A DNA stretch of 64,000 nt from Paralithodes platypus (taxonomy: Eukaryota; Arthropoda; Malacostraca; Decapoda; Lithodidae): the NCBI GenBank assembly GCA_032716605.1, contig CM064506.1:22122612-22186611 (forward strand). The letters run 5' to 3'. Under the pieces are notes generated by a model that saw only the letters and a program-made list of their open reading frames with translations, was not told the origin of the DNA and did not search any database. The position numbers and the translations under genes are program-made. Shown in pieces: positions 27,005 through 37,060 of the stretch. Numbering within the stretch: position 1 is the stretch's first letter; each line of letters begins with the position of its first letter.

Positions 27005-27823
27005 CTAAGTGTTACCACAAAATACCGCTAGATCCTTTCTCAAAAGTCGCTAGCATGTTGCTACATAGTCAAACAATGTTAGAATAATGCTGCAATTTCA
27101 AAAGAGATTTGGCTTGTTTGTTTTGCAAATTTTACAATGTAGTATGACTAGAATGTCTGAAATTTTCAAATTATCCCTAGTAAATATCTCTAGATATAAA
27201 AGAAATGGCTGCTAGATTGAAGTAAATAGCTCTACATTTAGCGGTACACTGGCAACACTGCAACCACCACCTCCCTCCCACCCTCCCAGTATGTCTCCAC
27301 AAAATACCGCTAGGTCCTTTCTCAAAAGTCGCTAGCATGTTGCTACATAGTCAAACAATGTTAGAATAATGCTGCAATTTCTAAAGAGTTTTGGTTTGTT
27401 TGTTTTGCAAATTTTATAGTGTAGTATGACTAGAATGTCTGAAATTTTCAAATTATCCCTAGTAAATGTCTCTAGATATGAAAAAAATGGCTGCTAAATT
27501 GAAGTAAATAGCTCTACATCTAGCGGTAATATGTAGCGAAACAACTGGCAACAATGCCTAAGTGTTACCCCAAAATACCGCTAGATCCTTTCTCAAAAGT
27601 CGCTAGCATGTTGCTACATAGTCAAACAATGTTAGAATAATGCTGCATTTCCTAAAGAGTTTTGGTTTGTTTGTTTTGCAAATTTTACAATGTAATATGA
27701 CTAGAATGTCTGAAATTTTCAAATTATCCCGAGTAAATATCTCTAGATATGAAAAAATGGCTGCTAAACTGAAGTAAATATAGCTCTACATCTAGCGATA
27801 ATATGTAGCGCTACAACTGGCAA
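27005..27823 (+). repeat. Three tandem copies of a roughly 265-bp non-coding element
   Basis: Copies begin at about 27005, 27290 and 27557, each with AAAATACCGCTAGATCCTTT near the start and AGCTCTACATCTAGCGGTA near the end. The outer motif is an inverted pair (TACCGCTAGAT/ATCTAGCGGTA), so each unit looks like a small inverted-repeat element. Internal landmarks GTCGCTAGCATGTTGCTAC and CTAGAATGTCTGAAATTTTC are shared. Copies differ by several percent; copies one and two are separated by a C-rich spacer. Confidence 0.88.
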
Positions 27824-28430
27824 CACTGCCTACAACCACCTTCTCATCGCCAATGATTATGCTCTGAGGTTTGTATTTGCTTATCTTATCCTGTGTATAA
27901 ATGTAACCCTTACACATGTTTCTATTAAATAATGACATTAAACAGGATTCATGATGTAAATACAAGGCTAGATATTTATCGGAAGTACGTATTTACCTTC
28001 GGAAAGCTAAAATATAATGTTTACACATATGGGAGGGGGAGGAGGGAGGGAGGTATGAGAGGTGGACCGATGAAAGGGAAGAGAACCCCGATATACGAGA
28101 TACATAGCTTCATATGCGTGTATTGATCACTTTCATGCTATTATGTATGCATACAGAAATAGCAGGACACATAATTATGTCAAGAGTGAACACCAATAAC
28201 TTAATCCATACACAGTAAAAACGGCGGAAATAATATCGTACATACGAAGTGATGGAATGGGTATGGGGGGAGTGTGTATGATATGTAAACAGGACAGTTC
28301 GTCGCTAGAGAGGCGTGTGTGTGCTTGTGTGATGGTCTTGTGTAGCTATGTGTGTGCTTGTTTGAGTGTTGCTATAGGCTACGCATTAGTTATCTCTCTC
28401 TCTCTCTCTTATTTATCGCTGTCTTCCTTA
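27824..28430. other. No recognisable gene
   Basis: Short open frames at 27932-28126 and 28257-28472 contain GGAGG-rich and TGTG/CT-rich low complexity and no domain. No exon-like codon pattern or RNA gene was seen. Confidence 0.5.
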
Positions 28431-28439
28431 CGATTACGA

Positions 28440-29900
28440 CATACTGTACTAGTGCATGAGAACAGGAAATAGGGAGCCTCGCTCTCTCTCTCACAAATGA
28501 GAACATAAGTAAACAGGAGTCTGCAGAGAGCTGATTGGCTATATGACTCGGTAGCCTATTCTACATATCTACAACTCTGTTACTAATCGAATAGAGGCAG
28601 ATCCCTTACACACCCAGTCTCTCTCTGTCGCTCGTTTGTTTGCACTCCGGTACAAATGAGGCAGATCCCTTACAAGATGAACATGGGAATCTGCAGAGAG
28701 ACAAGTGGCCCACAAAACGCAGATCCCTTTCACATCCAACCCATTTTGTCCATATGACTCTGATTTTATCTTGAAATTCTCTATTGTTCTTGATCCCACT
28801 ATAGCACTAGGTAGCCTATTTCACATATCTACGACTCTGTTACGAGAGAGGCAGATCCCTTACACAGCCAATCTCTCTCTCTTATTTGCACACTAGTACA
28901 CAGGAGGCAGATCCTTACACATGCTACCAAGATGAAAATGGGAGTCTGCAGAGAGCCGATTGGCCCACACATGGCAGATCCCTTTCACACCCAATCCATC
29001 TCGTCTTATCAAATTTTATGTTGAAGCTCTATTGTTATTGATCCCACTATAGCACTTGGTAGCCTATTCCACATATCTACAACTCGTTTACCAAACGAAT
29101 AGAGGCAGATCCCTTACACAGCCAATCTCTTTCTCTCTCGCTCTTGTTTGTTTGCACACCGGTACAAATGAGGCAGATCCCTTACACATGCAACCAAGAT
29201 GAAAATGGGAGTCTACAGAGAGCCAAGTGGCCCACATAAGGCAGGTCCCTTTCACACTCAACCCATCTCATAAACGTTACCTGTAATTTACACTACTTAC
29301 TATACACCCATGTTATCATATACCTGCAACCAAAACACAATTGTAAGAAATAGGAAAATAAGAAAATGGGAGTCTGTAGAGAGCCAATTGACCCACACAA
29401 GACAGATCCTTTTCACACCCAACCCATCTCATAACAACTCTCTCATTTATCTCTGTCTTCCTTACATTTATGACATCCTAGTCTCTCTCTCTCTCTCTCA
29501 CAAATGAGAACATAAGAAAACCGGAGTCTGCAGAGAGCCGATTGGCCCACACATGTCAGATCCCTTTCACACCCAACCCTTCCCGCACTCTCTCTCTCTC
29601 TCTCTCATATTTATCGCTATCTTCCTTACGTTTGCGATATTCTATTCTCTCTCGCCATACTCTCTCTCCCTCACAAATGAGAACATAAAAAAATAAGAAA
29701 ATGGGAGTCTGAAGAGAGCCGATTGACCTACACATGGCAGATCCCTTTCACACCCAACCAATCTCGTTCTATCTAATTTCAAGTTGAAGCTCTATTGTTC
29801 TTGATCCCATTATAGCACTCGGTAGCCTATTCCACATATATACAACTCTGTTACTAAACGAATAGAGGCAGATCTTTTATACAGCCAATCTCTCCCTCTC
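28440..29900. repeat. Degenerate tandem repeat, period about 254 bp
   Basis: Recurring order of motifs: GAGGCAGATCCCTTACACAG, CT-rich tract, GTTTGTTTGCACACCGGTAC, GGGAGTCTGCAGAGAGCCGA, CAGATCCCTTTCACACCCAA, TTGATCCCACTATAGCAC, TAGCCTATTCCACATATCTAC. The first motif occurs near 28592, 28849, 29103 and 29864 (spacing 257, 254 and 761 = 3 x 254). Sequence is much diverged and the middle units are shortened. Several small frames on both strands come from this repeat. Confidence 0.82.
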
Positions 29901-30631
29901 TCGCTCTTGTTTGTTTGCACAATCTGTTCTTTCTGTAGTTTCTCCATGCCCGATAAGTTAAATGATCTTTTGATATCTGTGACACAGCTCTTGTATCCAA
30001 CACAATACCCTGCTTGCAAAACCGCTCGAACCCCGGACAACGTTGCTTGCAACTTTAATTATTATTATAATCATTATACAACAGTTTATAGGGGAGGCCA
30101 GTGGTGTAGTGGGTAGCTTATTAATTTCAAAAGCTAATGACCATTAAATTTATATCAAAGGGGGTCTTCAGAGTATTGTTCAAGCTTAATTGAGGCCTAG
30201 AGAGGAAACTAAAAACATCTATAAATGCATATATAAAAATCTTCCCTTAATGAGAATATAGATAGTGTGTACATGCTGAAGACAGAATATGTGTGGAGTT
30301 TACTGTCATTTGTTAGAAATACGTAGAGTCGTAGACAATTTTGATTATATTTGTGTATCAATATACTTTTGTGTATGTCCTTCCTATGATTATATATTAT
30401 TGAACCTGCACAAAATATGGTCACGTATTTCAACATGGTATTTCATCGTATTCGTATTACTAAAGATCTTGAAAACACAATTGTCATTCCTATCTCTTGA
30501 TACCATTGACTTTTTCTTGACCATTTTCTCTGATATCATTGACTTTTTCTTGATCAATGACATTTTCTCCGTATCTGAAATCAGCAAACGTTGGATTTGT
30601 CCGATCCACGACCCGTCACAATTTTCGAAGT
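29901..30631. other. No confirmed feature; one open frame of unknown value
   Basis: An AT-rich plus frame of 128 codons (30289-30675) is open but has no recognisable domain and contains an internal near-duplicate of CATTGACTTTTTCTTGA. A tRNA A-box-like segment (GTGGTGTAGTGGGTAGC, about 30102) lacks a B box. Confidence 0.4.
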
Positions 30632-30763
30632 ATACAGGCTCGCTATCGCTCGTCAGGATTTTTTTTTATACCTAAATGGCACGAACGGCCATAATATTGA
30701 CAAAGAAGTAGGGCTAACAATAAGGGAGATGGGGGTCTAGAAAAATGACATACCTCCCCTTAA
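30632..30763 (+). mobile_element. MITE-1 fragment ending in CCCCTTAA
   Basis: Begins inside the family at TACAGGCTCGCTATCGCTCG and runs to the intact right terminus CATACCTCCCCTTAA, with internal deletions. Confidence 0.82.
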
Positions 30764-30985
30764 ATAATACATACCTCCCTCCCTAATTAATGAGGCTGAA
30801 AAACATGACTTTTTGTTTAGTCTTAACGCACCATTTTTCCCTACTATTCGTTTATCCAAATATTGATCACTATATATGATGTAATAATCGGTATCAACCA
30901 TGATTAGGGAACTTTTCTAAACCAAACAAATAAAACAAGAATTCCAACTCTATAGAGGAAGATTTAAATACACGACCTTTTCTTT

Positions 30986-31428
30986 TTAAGGGGGGATGGG
31001 CGTATTTATTTACTTATAATTTTAATTTATTTATTGCTCTGTCTCGAGTCGGCCACCCCCAATAAATAAAAAGAAGGGGGTATGTGCCCGAGTATATTGA
31101 TATATAGATAGATAGATTGTTTTTCTAGTTTCTTCCATAGACCTCCATCAAGCTTACCCCCCAAACCCTCCTTCAAGATAGATTTGTAAATTTTTCGATA
31201 GAAAATTGTCCTGGCCAAAGGCCGATTCCTCTTAAATTACAGGCTCGCTATCGCTCGCCAGGAAAAAACATCGACACCTAAATTACACGAAGTCTAAATA
31301 TTGAAAAGTAAATAGGGCAAAAGTTCTTAAAATTGCCAAACTAATGGGCCAAACATCTGAAAATCTGAAAATTAATGGGGCTAAACATGAGGGAGAAGGG
31401 GTCCAGAAAAACCGACCATCCCCCTTAA
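30986..31428 (+). mobile_element. MITE-1 copy with inserted SINE tail
   Basis: TTAAGGGGGGATGGGCG at the left and GACCATCCCCCTTAA at the right form the terminal inverted repeat with TTAA at both outer edges. The body holds CCTCCATCAAGCTTACC, GGCCAAAGGCCGATTCC and GGCTCGCTATCGCTCGCC. The copy is about 70 bp longer than usual because a reversed SINE-tail piece (CTCTGTCTCGAGTCGGCCAC, about 31034-31060) interrupts the left part. No protein is encoded. Confidence 0.88.
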
Positions 31429-31536
31429 ATCTATTTGTGACACGCAGTCTGATTCACATAATTAAACAAACAATATTAAAATGCATGTTATAAATTATGC
31501 TTTTACTTACTTTATTTACGCTGAATGCATAAGGCG

Positions 31537-31696
31537 TTAACCCTTTCTGTACCAGCGACGTATGTTATAATTTATTCTAGCTATATTTAGGCGATTTTAT
31601 GCGGCTTAGGAAGGATTTGTCTTAGTTAATATTGTTGATTGACATAGTTAGAAGCCCTATAAATGCAACAGATCCTTCCTGAACTAAATAAAATCG
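31537..31696 (+). mobile_element. MITE-2, left part (interrupted by the CR1 LINE)
   Basis: Starts TTAACCCTTTCTGTACCAGC and runs to CTAAATAAAATCG, where family homology stops and the 3' end of the CR1 element begins. With the right part at 36847-36898 the total is about 212 bp, the usual MITE-2 size. Confidence 0.8.
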
Positions 31697-31972
31697 ATTA
31701 GTACAAAGGAGTACAAAGGAAATCAAGCAACAACAGATCTAGTGACCCTTCTAGGTTGCTTGTCCTCCAAAACACTGAGGATCAAGTGTCCAAACAGTGG
31801 TTTAGAGTGGGTAAGGGAACATTGGAAAGGGAACTACTGCCCTGCCACTAACGTGGCAGGACTAGGAAGTTAGTAGGGGACAGATGGGTTAGTAACTGAG
31901 GGGAGGATAAAGTTATTCATTTACAAACGCAGTCAGTCGCGGGTTTGATGCGAGATATTTGTCTAGGCGGAA

Positions 31973-34864
31973 TTAAAATGAATCAACGGTGCTGCAGTCT
32001 ATAACGTCTCGGGGAAGCCCATTCCACAAGTTGACAACTCGATTGAAGAAGAAATTCTTAGATTCGTGCGAGTTAAAAGATTTACCAATAATTTTGCAAC
32101 CGTTTCCCCGCGTGTAATTAGATTGGTCGATAGTGAAGTACTTACTACAGTTCATATTGTCGATGCCTTTGATGATTTTGAACACTTGAATTAAGTCGCC
32201 TCTTAATCTGCGCTGGGTTAAAGGAAATAGATTTAATTCTCTAAGACGCTCTTCGTATGGTTTGTTCTTTAGGCTAGGTATCATTTTGGTAACTCTACGT
32301 TGAACTCGTTCTAGCTTGTTTATATCTTTTTGGTAATAAGGGCACCAGGATTGAACGCAGTATTCCAGAAGAGGGCGGACTAAGGAATTGTAAATGGTTA
32401 GGATAACTTCTTTGGATTTATGCTCAAATGACCTGCCTATAAAGCCAATTATTTTGTTTGCCTTCTTAACAACTTCTGAACATTGTTGACTTGGTTTTAG
32501 GTTACTCGATATTGTTACTCCCAGATCAGTTTCTCTGTTTACATTCTTAAGCGGAGTGCCATTCATCGAATAGTTTGCTTTCTCATTTAGGTATCCGACA
32601 TGTAGTACTTTACATTTATCCGCATTGAAACTCATTTGCCAAATTTGGGCCCAACATGACAATTTATCTAGATTGTGTTGCATATCGTCAACTTGTTCTT
32701 TTGAGAGTACGCTATTTGCAATTTTTGTATCGTCAGCAAATTTTGAGATTGTGCAGGTGAGACCCTCATCTATGTCGTTGATGTAAATTAGAAAGAGAAT
32801 TGGTCCTAGTACCGATCCCTGGGGTACCCCGCTACTTACATTGGTCCATTTAGATGCCTTACCGTTTATGACTACCCTTTGCTTTCTGTTGCTGAGCCAA
32901 TTTTCTATCCATTTCAACACACCGTCTTGTATTCCATGCGCTTTTAGTTTTAGCAGTAAACGTTTGTGGGGAACTTTGTCAAAGGCCTTTTGAAAATCAA
33001 GGTATATAATATCTACAGCTTTACTCTCATCGTAGAGGTTGAGGATATCGTGGAAGAAGTCTAAGAGGTTTGTTAAACAGGAACGTTTTTTACGAAAGCC
33101 GTGTTGAGTATCTTTAAGTATGTTATTTTCCTCCAAGTGATTTACGAGTCTGTCTCGTATGACCGTTTCTAGCATTTTACATACAACTGAGGTTAAGCTA
33201 ATTGGACGATAGTTACTGGGTAGGGATTTGCTGCCTTTTTTGAATATCGGTGTTACGTTGGCTAGCTTCCACTGATCAGGCATAGTTCCAGACTGCAAGG
33301 ATTTATTGAATAGTAATGTCAGTGGTTTGGAGAGCTCATTCTTAGCTTCCTTTAGAACTCTAGGCGAGATTGTATCAGGTCCTGGCGTTTTATTTACCTT
33401 GAGTTTATCTAAACAATTCAATACTTCTCTCTCTGTAACGGTGATATTGCTTAGAACATCTGAATTATCAATCTGAATCGGCGATGGTGTAGGGATATCA
33501 CTGAGGTCTTCTGTTGTAAAAACTGATGCAAAGAAGGTATTGAGGACATTACTCATTTGTACTTCGTCTTTGGTGTATTCTCCTTTTTCATCGACTAACG
33601 GTCCAACAGTTGAAGTAACTACTTTTTTCTTTCTGATATAACTATAGAATTCTTTCGGGTTTGTTTTACTTTGATTCGCAATATGTAACTCTAAGGTCTT
33701 TTTACTTTGCTTAATTAACTTTTTGGCTTTGCGTCGTAGCTCTACAAATTTCACCCGTTCTTCGTCATTTTGTGAGGATTTTAATCTATCATTAGCACAT
33801 TTTTTAGCAAGCAGGCAGTTTGAAATATCTTTATTCCACCATTTGGGCTTATTATTATGGCCTGGACGCCGTATTTTCGATGGTATGCAGTCTTGCACTG
33901 CTTTTAGGTAAGTGGTTTCGAATAACTTCCAAGATGTATTTATGTCGTTATTGTTAATTAAAAAGCTCCAGTCAGTTTCTTTAAACATAGCTCTAAGTTT
34001 ATGGAAGTTTGCTTTCTTGAAATTAGGGACTTTTTCGATGCTACTATTTGGTTCGTTACTAGTAAACTTTAAAGTGAAAGTTATCGTACGATGGTCGCTG
34101 TTACTGAATTCATCACCAACATTCAAATTCTCTATCAATTCTTCTTTTGTTGCAAGTACAATGTCAAGAACGTTATTACCACGGGTCGGCATTCGAACAA
34201 ATTGATAAAGCGAACTCTCTTGCAAGTTCGTATACAAGTCATGTCCGGAGTGTGAAGTAAGAGTATCGCCCCACTTGGTCACAGGTAAATTAAATTCGCC
34301 AAAAATTACGGTATCTTGTGAGTTACTTACATCTGCAATTTGTTCGTAAATTTCTCGGTCAGTTTGCACTGATTGAGCTGGAGGTCTGTATATTAACGCA
34401 AGTATTATTTTTGTACCTTTATTATTCTTTATTAGCACAAAAGATGTGTCGACGTTCACAATTTGAGGTTTTGACACGAGGGTCGGGTTAAGACTTTCTT
34501 TGATATAAAATAAAACGCCACCTCCATTTTTATTTATTCGGCTGTTCTCAAACATTACATAACCGGGAAGTGAATACTCTGCTAAAAAGTCTCTATCTTG
34601 TGTATTGAGCCAAGATTCTGTTATGCCAATCACATCATAATTTTCTGTAAACACTAGTTCCTCTAAATCTGAAAATTTATTGCGTATGCTACGAGCGTTT
34701 GCATAGAAAACCTTTAAAGTTGCGGTTTTAGAACTCGCAGATCGTTCTTTCATCGAATTTTTGGTTCTGGTCGGATCTACATTTACATTCATGGCTGTCC
34801 TCGGTCCTCGGTCGTTATCCCTGACGGTTTTGAATTTGGGTCGTGTTGGTGGAGCTTTATCCAA
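31973..34864 (-). CDS. CR1 LINE ORF2: endonuclease-reverse transcriptase (premature stop)
   Basis: 963 codons. An apurinic-like (EEP) endonuclease lies at about residues 48-265, with N56, TESW (82-85) and SDHR (256-259) visible. The usual GDFN catalytic block reads GEFN (189-192), an Asp-to-Glu change that could weaken cleavage. A linker region (about 270-480) precedes the reverse transcriptase: NYRPISLTS (551-559), YLDFQKAFD (621-629), GVPQGSVLGP (679-688) and the catalytic FADD (709-712). After it come LVRPLLEYCVQSW and the C-terminal FFFNRVVNLWNGLP typical of CR1. The frame ends at TAA just after VDSF; if read through, it continues with FRLDKYLASNPRLT and closes at 31913-31915, 19 residues later. 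A nonsense mutation near the C terminus is therefore likely. The start at 34864 lies 26 bp after the ORF1 stop. Function: target-primed reverse transcription of its own RNA. Confidence 0.95.
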   Translation of the reverse strand: MDKAPPTRPKFKTVRDNDRGPRTAMNVNVDPTRTKNSMKERSASSKTATLKVFYANARSIRNKFSDLEELVFTENYDVIGITESWLNTQDRDFLAEYSLPGYVMFENSRINKNGGGVLFYIKESLNPTLVSKPQIVNVDTSFVLIKNNKGTKIILALIYRPPAQSVQTDREIYEQIADVSNSQDTVIFGEFNLPVTKWGDTLTSHSGHDLYTNLQESSLYQFVRMPTRGNNVLDIVLATKEELIENLNVGDEFSNSDHRTITFTLKFTSNEPNSSIEKVPNFKKANFHKLRAMFKETDWSFLINNNDINTSWKLFETTYLKAVQDCIPSKIRRPGHNNKPKWWNKDISNCLLAKKCANDRLKSSQNDEERVKFVELRRKAKKLIKQSKKTLELHIANQSKTNPKEFYSYIRKKKVVTSTVGPLVDEKGEYTKDEVQMSNVLNTFFASVFTTEDLSDIPTPSPIQIDNSDVLSNITVTEREVLNCLDKLKVNKTPGPDTISPRVLKEAKNELSKPLTLLFNKSLQSGTMPDQWKLANVTPIFKKGSKSLPSNYRPISLTSVVCKMLETVIRDRLVNHLEENNILKDTQHGFRKKRSCLTNLLDFFHDILNLYDESKAVDIIYLDFQKAFDKVPHKRLLLKLKAHGIQDGVLKWIENWLSNRKQRVVINGKASKWTNVSSGVPQGSVLGPILFLIYINDIDEGLTCTISKFADDTKIANSVLSKEQVDDMQHNLDKLSCWAQIWQMSFNADKCKVLHVGYLNEKANYSMNGTPLKNVNRETDLGVTISSNLKPSQQCSEVVKKANKIIGFIGRSFEHKSKEVILTIYNSLVRPLLEYCVQSWCPYYQKDINKLERVQRRVTKMIPSLKNKPYEERLRELNLFPLTQRRLRGDLIQVFKIIKGIDNMNCSKYFTIDQSNYTRGNGCKIIGKSFNSHESKNFFFNRVVNLWNGLPRDVIDCSTVDSF

Positions 34865-34890
34865 ATTCGCGGTTCTTGACGGATTAGTAT

Positions 34891-35937
34891 TTAATTCCTT
34901 TGTAGATTGCCGTCCTCGCTGTCTTCGGTCCTCCTTCCTGGTTGTCCTGTGCTGAGTCGATTTCTTCTCCGAAAATCCTTCACCGCATCGTTGAGAAGAC
35001 GCCCAAAACGCGCTGCTCCCACCTGGTTCAGATGAACTCCATCATCCGAAAACAAATAGTCATCGTAGTAGAAATTGTCCCAGGTGTCGACGAATCCCAC
35101 GTTCTCCTTCCTGCAGAGGTTTGCTAGACAACGATTTGTGCTGGTGGCTATGTTGTAAAATCGGCTCTCTACACCGAGCCGGGGGACGATTCCTGAGACG
35201 ATGATCCTTGATGACTTCTCCTTAAACGACTTGATCAGCTGCTGGTACTTTAAAAGCAAATCTTCCGACCGGGTTCGCTGTATATCGTTGGATCCAACGT
35301 GGATGACGTACATTGTATTTGCAGGGGCCAGCTTTGATACTTCGTCAACTGCTGCAACTACGTCATCCACACCACCAGGGATACAAAAACGCTTCCTGGT
35401 CTTAGGTGCCCTGGCGCAAAACTCTGTGAGCTGACCACGTATCATCGAGTCTCCCACGAGCCGGACTTCTTCTATTTCCTCTTCGTCATCTGAGTCTGCG
35501 AATATCTGGAAACGGTTTTGACACTCGGTAATCGGTATGTGTTTCCTGGTCTTGGGGCAAACGTTGTTCCTCACGACACGGAAGTTGTCTTGAGGGGGAA
35601 GAGAGTCGCTATTTGTATCTTGAGTATCGGAAACATCAGCTGAAATGGCTACTGTAGGCGTTGAATTGTTGGCAGTTGACGTTGGGGCGTTGGTGGCTGC
35701 TGGAGTTGCGGTGACAATTGAAGTTTGTGGCACTCCAACGTTGAGTGTTACAAACTCTTGGAGTGATTCCAGCTTCATGGTGAGGACGTTGATCTTGTTG
35801 TAGGCTTCATCTAATTTCACTGTAAAATTCTCTCGTTGCTGGCAGAGCCGGCAGACTTGAAGATCGATAGTAGCAAACATGGACTCACCAAACCTACCGG
35901 CGCAGTTCGCACAAGCGCGAGGCATGGTGACAGTCAC
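34891..35937 (-). CDS. CR1 LINE ORF1: zinc-finger, coiled-coil and SGNH esterase protein
   Basis: 348 residues. The N-terminal CANC (9-12) and CRLC (29-32) pairs suggest a zinc knuckle or ribbon. A heptad-rich coiled coil follows at about 38-66, then a Thr/Ala/Ser-rich linker (70-120). An acidic patch (148-157) leads into an SGNH hydrolase/esterase domain with GDS (162-164), GSND (215-218) and the D-x-x-H block DDGVHLN (298-304). Esterase-bearing ORF1 proteins are characteristic of CR1-clade LINEs and are thought to form RNP complexes; the true substrate is unknown. The key residues are all present. The start chosen is the first ATG; Met5 is an alternative. The ORF1 stop is 26 bp before the ORF2 start, consistent with a bicistronic element. 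Confidence 0.93.
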   Translation of the reverse strand: MTVTMPRACANCAGRFGESMFATIDLQVCRLCQQRENFTVKLDEAYNKINVLTMKLESLQEFVTLNVGVPQTSIVTATPAATNAPTSTANNSTPTVAISADVSDTQDTNSDSLPPQDNFRVVRNNVCPKTRKHIPITECQNRFQIFADSDDEEEIEEVRLVGDSMIRGQLTEFCARAPKTRKRFCIPGGVDDVVAAVDEVSKLAPANTMYVIHVGSNDIQRTRSEDLLLKYQQLIKSFKEKSSRIIVSGIVPRLGVESRFYNIATSTNRCLANLCRKENVGFVDTWDNFYYDDYLFSDDGVHLNQVGAARFGRLLNDAVKDFRRRNRLSTGQPGRRTEDSEDGNLQRN

Positions 35938-36022
35938 TTTCTTCAGATCACTTCACTCACTTAAAAAACAATTCACTCACTTTACAACACTTCACTCACT
36001 TTAAAAACACTTCAATCACTTC

Positions 36023-36260
36023 AACCGAAAACAAATATGCTGAAATACGCAGAAATAGGATATCAGGGGTGATAGCCTAACCGAAAACAAAAATGTTGAG
36101 ATACGCAGAATTAGGCTTCCAGGGGCGATAGCCTAACCAAAAGTTTTTTTTTTTAAATTGAAATACGCAATAATAGGCTACCAGCGTTGAATAGCCTAAC
36201 CGAATATAATAAAATTGAAATTCGCAGAAATAGGCTACCAGGTGTGATAACCTAACCTTA
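36023..36260 (-). repeat. Tandem 56-bp monomers at the LINE 5' end
   Basis: Four-plus units, each with TAACCGAAAACAAATATG and AAATACGCAGAAATAGGC, starting near 36023, 36079, 36135, 36198 and 36254 (spacing 56, 56, 63 and 56). They lie immediately upstream of the ORF1 leader, in the position where some LINEs carry repeated promoter monomers. A promoter role is inference. Confidence 0.82.
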
Positions 36261-36846
36261 AACAAATATATGTATAACAGAATATGTAACTAAATATACA
36301 ATTCACCAAATAGAGATTATATAAAAATAAAGTGTGACTGCACACAAGGGGTTAATATACTGTGTCAACAGATGACCCTGGTGTCACTGAAGCCTAGTAA
36401 AGCAGTAGCCTACTCTTTTTAGATAAAAAAGTGTATCAGTCAAAGGTTATTACAAGATCGTGCAAGCAACAACTAAAATTACAGATATATATAGCTACAG
36501 TAGGATACCAAATACAATATCTACAAGAGTTAATAATAAAACAGATTGGCTGGCTATAGGCTAGGCTAGGTTTGGGTTAGGTTAAAAGCTTGGCAGGTTG
36601 GGTTAGGCTAGGTTAGTTTGTACAAATACCACCCTTAGCTTAAAGTAAAATCAGTCTGAGGAGAAAAAGTCAAGAATATATCTAGGGGGAAAAGATAAAT
36701 GAATGCACTTAAATTTGGTACAAAATTTGCTGGAATTTAATATGTATAATCCCCAAAAAAGGTTTGTTTACAAAATGGTGTCGGCGTTAGTCCCTGTAGG
36801 CGGTTAGTTAGTAAACAATATTGTTTATTAGCAAATTAATATGCAT
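36261..36846. other. No gene; TTAGG-like degenerate repeats
   Basis: AT-rich. At about 36550-36620 there are several TAGGCTAGG and GGGTTAGGTTA motifs resembling degenerate arthropod telomere units (TTAGG), too irregular to call telomeric. Otherwise nothing recognised. Confidence 0.4.
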
Positions 36847-36898
36847 AGTAGTAGCCAGAATAAAATATAAATGATGTTACCAGTATATAAGGGGTTAA
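36847..36898 (+). mobile_element. MITE-2, right part (other side of the CR1 LINE)
   Basis: TAGTAGCCAGAATAAAATAT through CCAGTATATAAGGGGTTAA matches the right third of MITE-2 and ends in TTAA. It complements the left part at 31537-31696. Confidence 0.72.
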
Positions 36899-37060
36899 GT
36901 AGTAAGAGTTTACGCTGCACCATTCTCCGAGAAAAAAAAAAGAAAAAAGAAAAAAAAACGAAAAAAAAAACGCGATTCTGCAAACTTGAACAGAAGTCTT
37001 AATTATCCATGTGGCAAAAATACTGCCTCCTTTCATGGCCATCTCGCTTCCTCCCTATAG

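Larger units (their letters stand above)
31697..36260 (-). mobile_element. CR1-type LINE, nearly full length
   Basis: Minus-strand non-LTR retrotransposon of about 4.5 kb. In its own direction it has tandem 5' monomers (36260-36023), a short AC-rich leader with repeated CACTTCACTCACTT motifs (to 35938), ORF1, a 26-bp intergenic gap, ORF2, and a 3' UTR ending in short direct repeats (CCTTTGTACTCCTTTGTACT) instead of poly(A), as is typical of CR1. Both ORFs are long and open, so the copy is fairly young, but ORF2 carries a premature stop and an altered endonuclease motif. It appears inserted into a MITE-2 element; the target duplication could not be resolved. Confidence 0.92.

Noticed and set aside
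30095..30130. tRNA gene or SINE head at GTGGTGTAGTGGGTAGC
   Set aside because: Only an A-box-like motif; no B box and no cloverleaf downstream.
34761..35434. Plus-strand frames opposite CR1 ORF1 and ORF2
   Set aside because: Antisense shadows of the well-supported LINE ORFs.
36550..36620. Interstitial telomere (TTAGG)n
   Set aside because: Motifs are mixed (TAGGC, GGGTTAGG) and not in regular register; the CCTAA-rich stretch at 52385-52425 is equally irregular.
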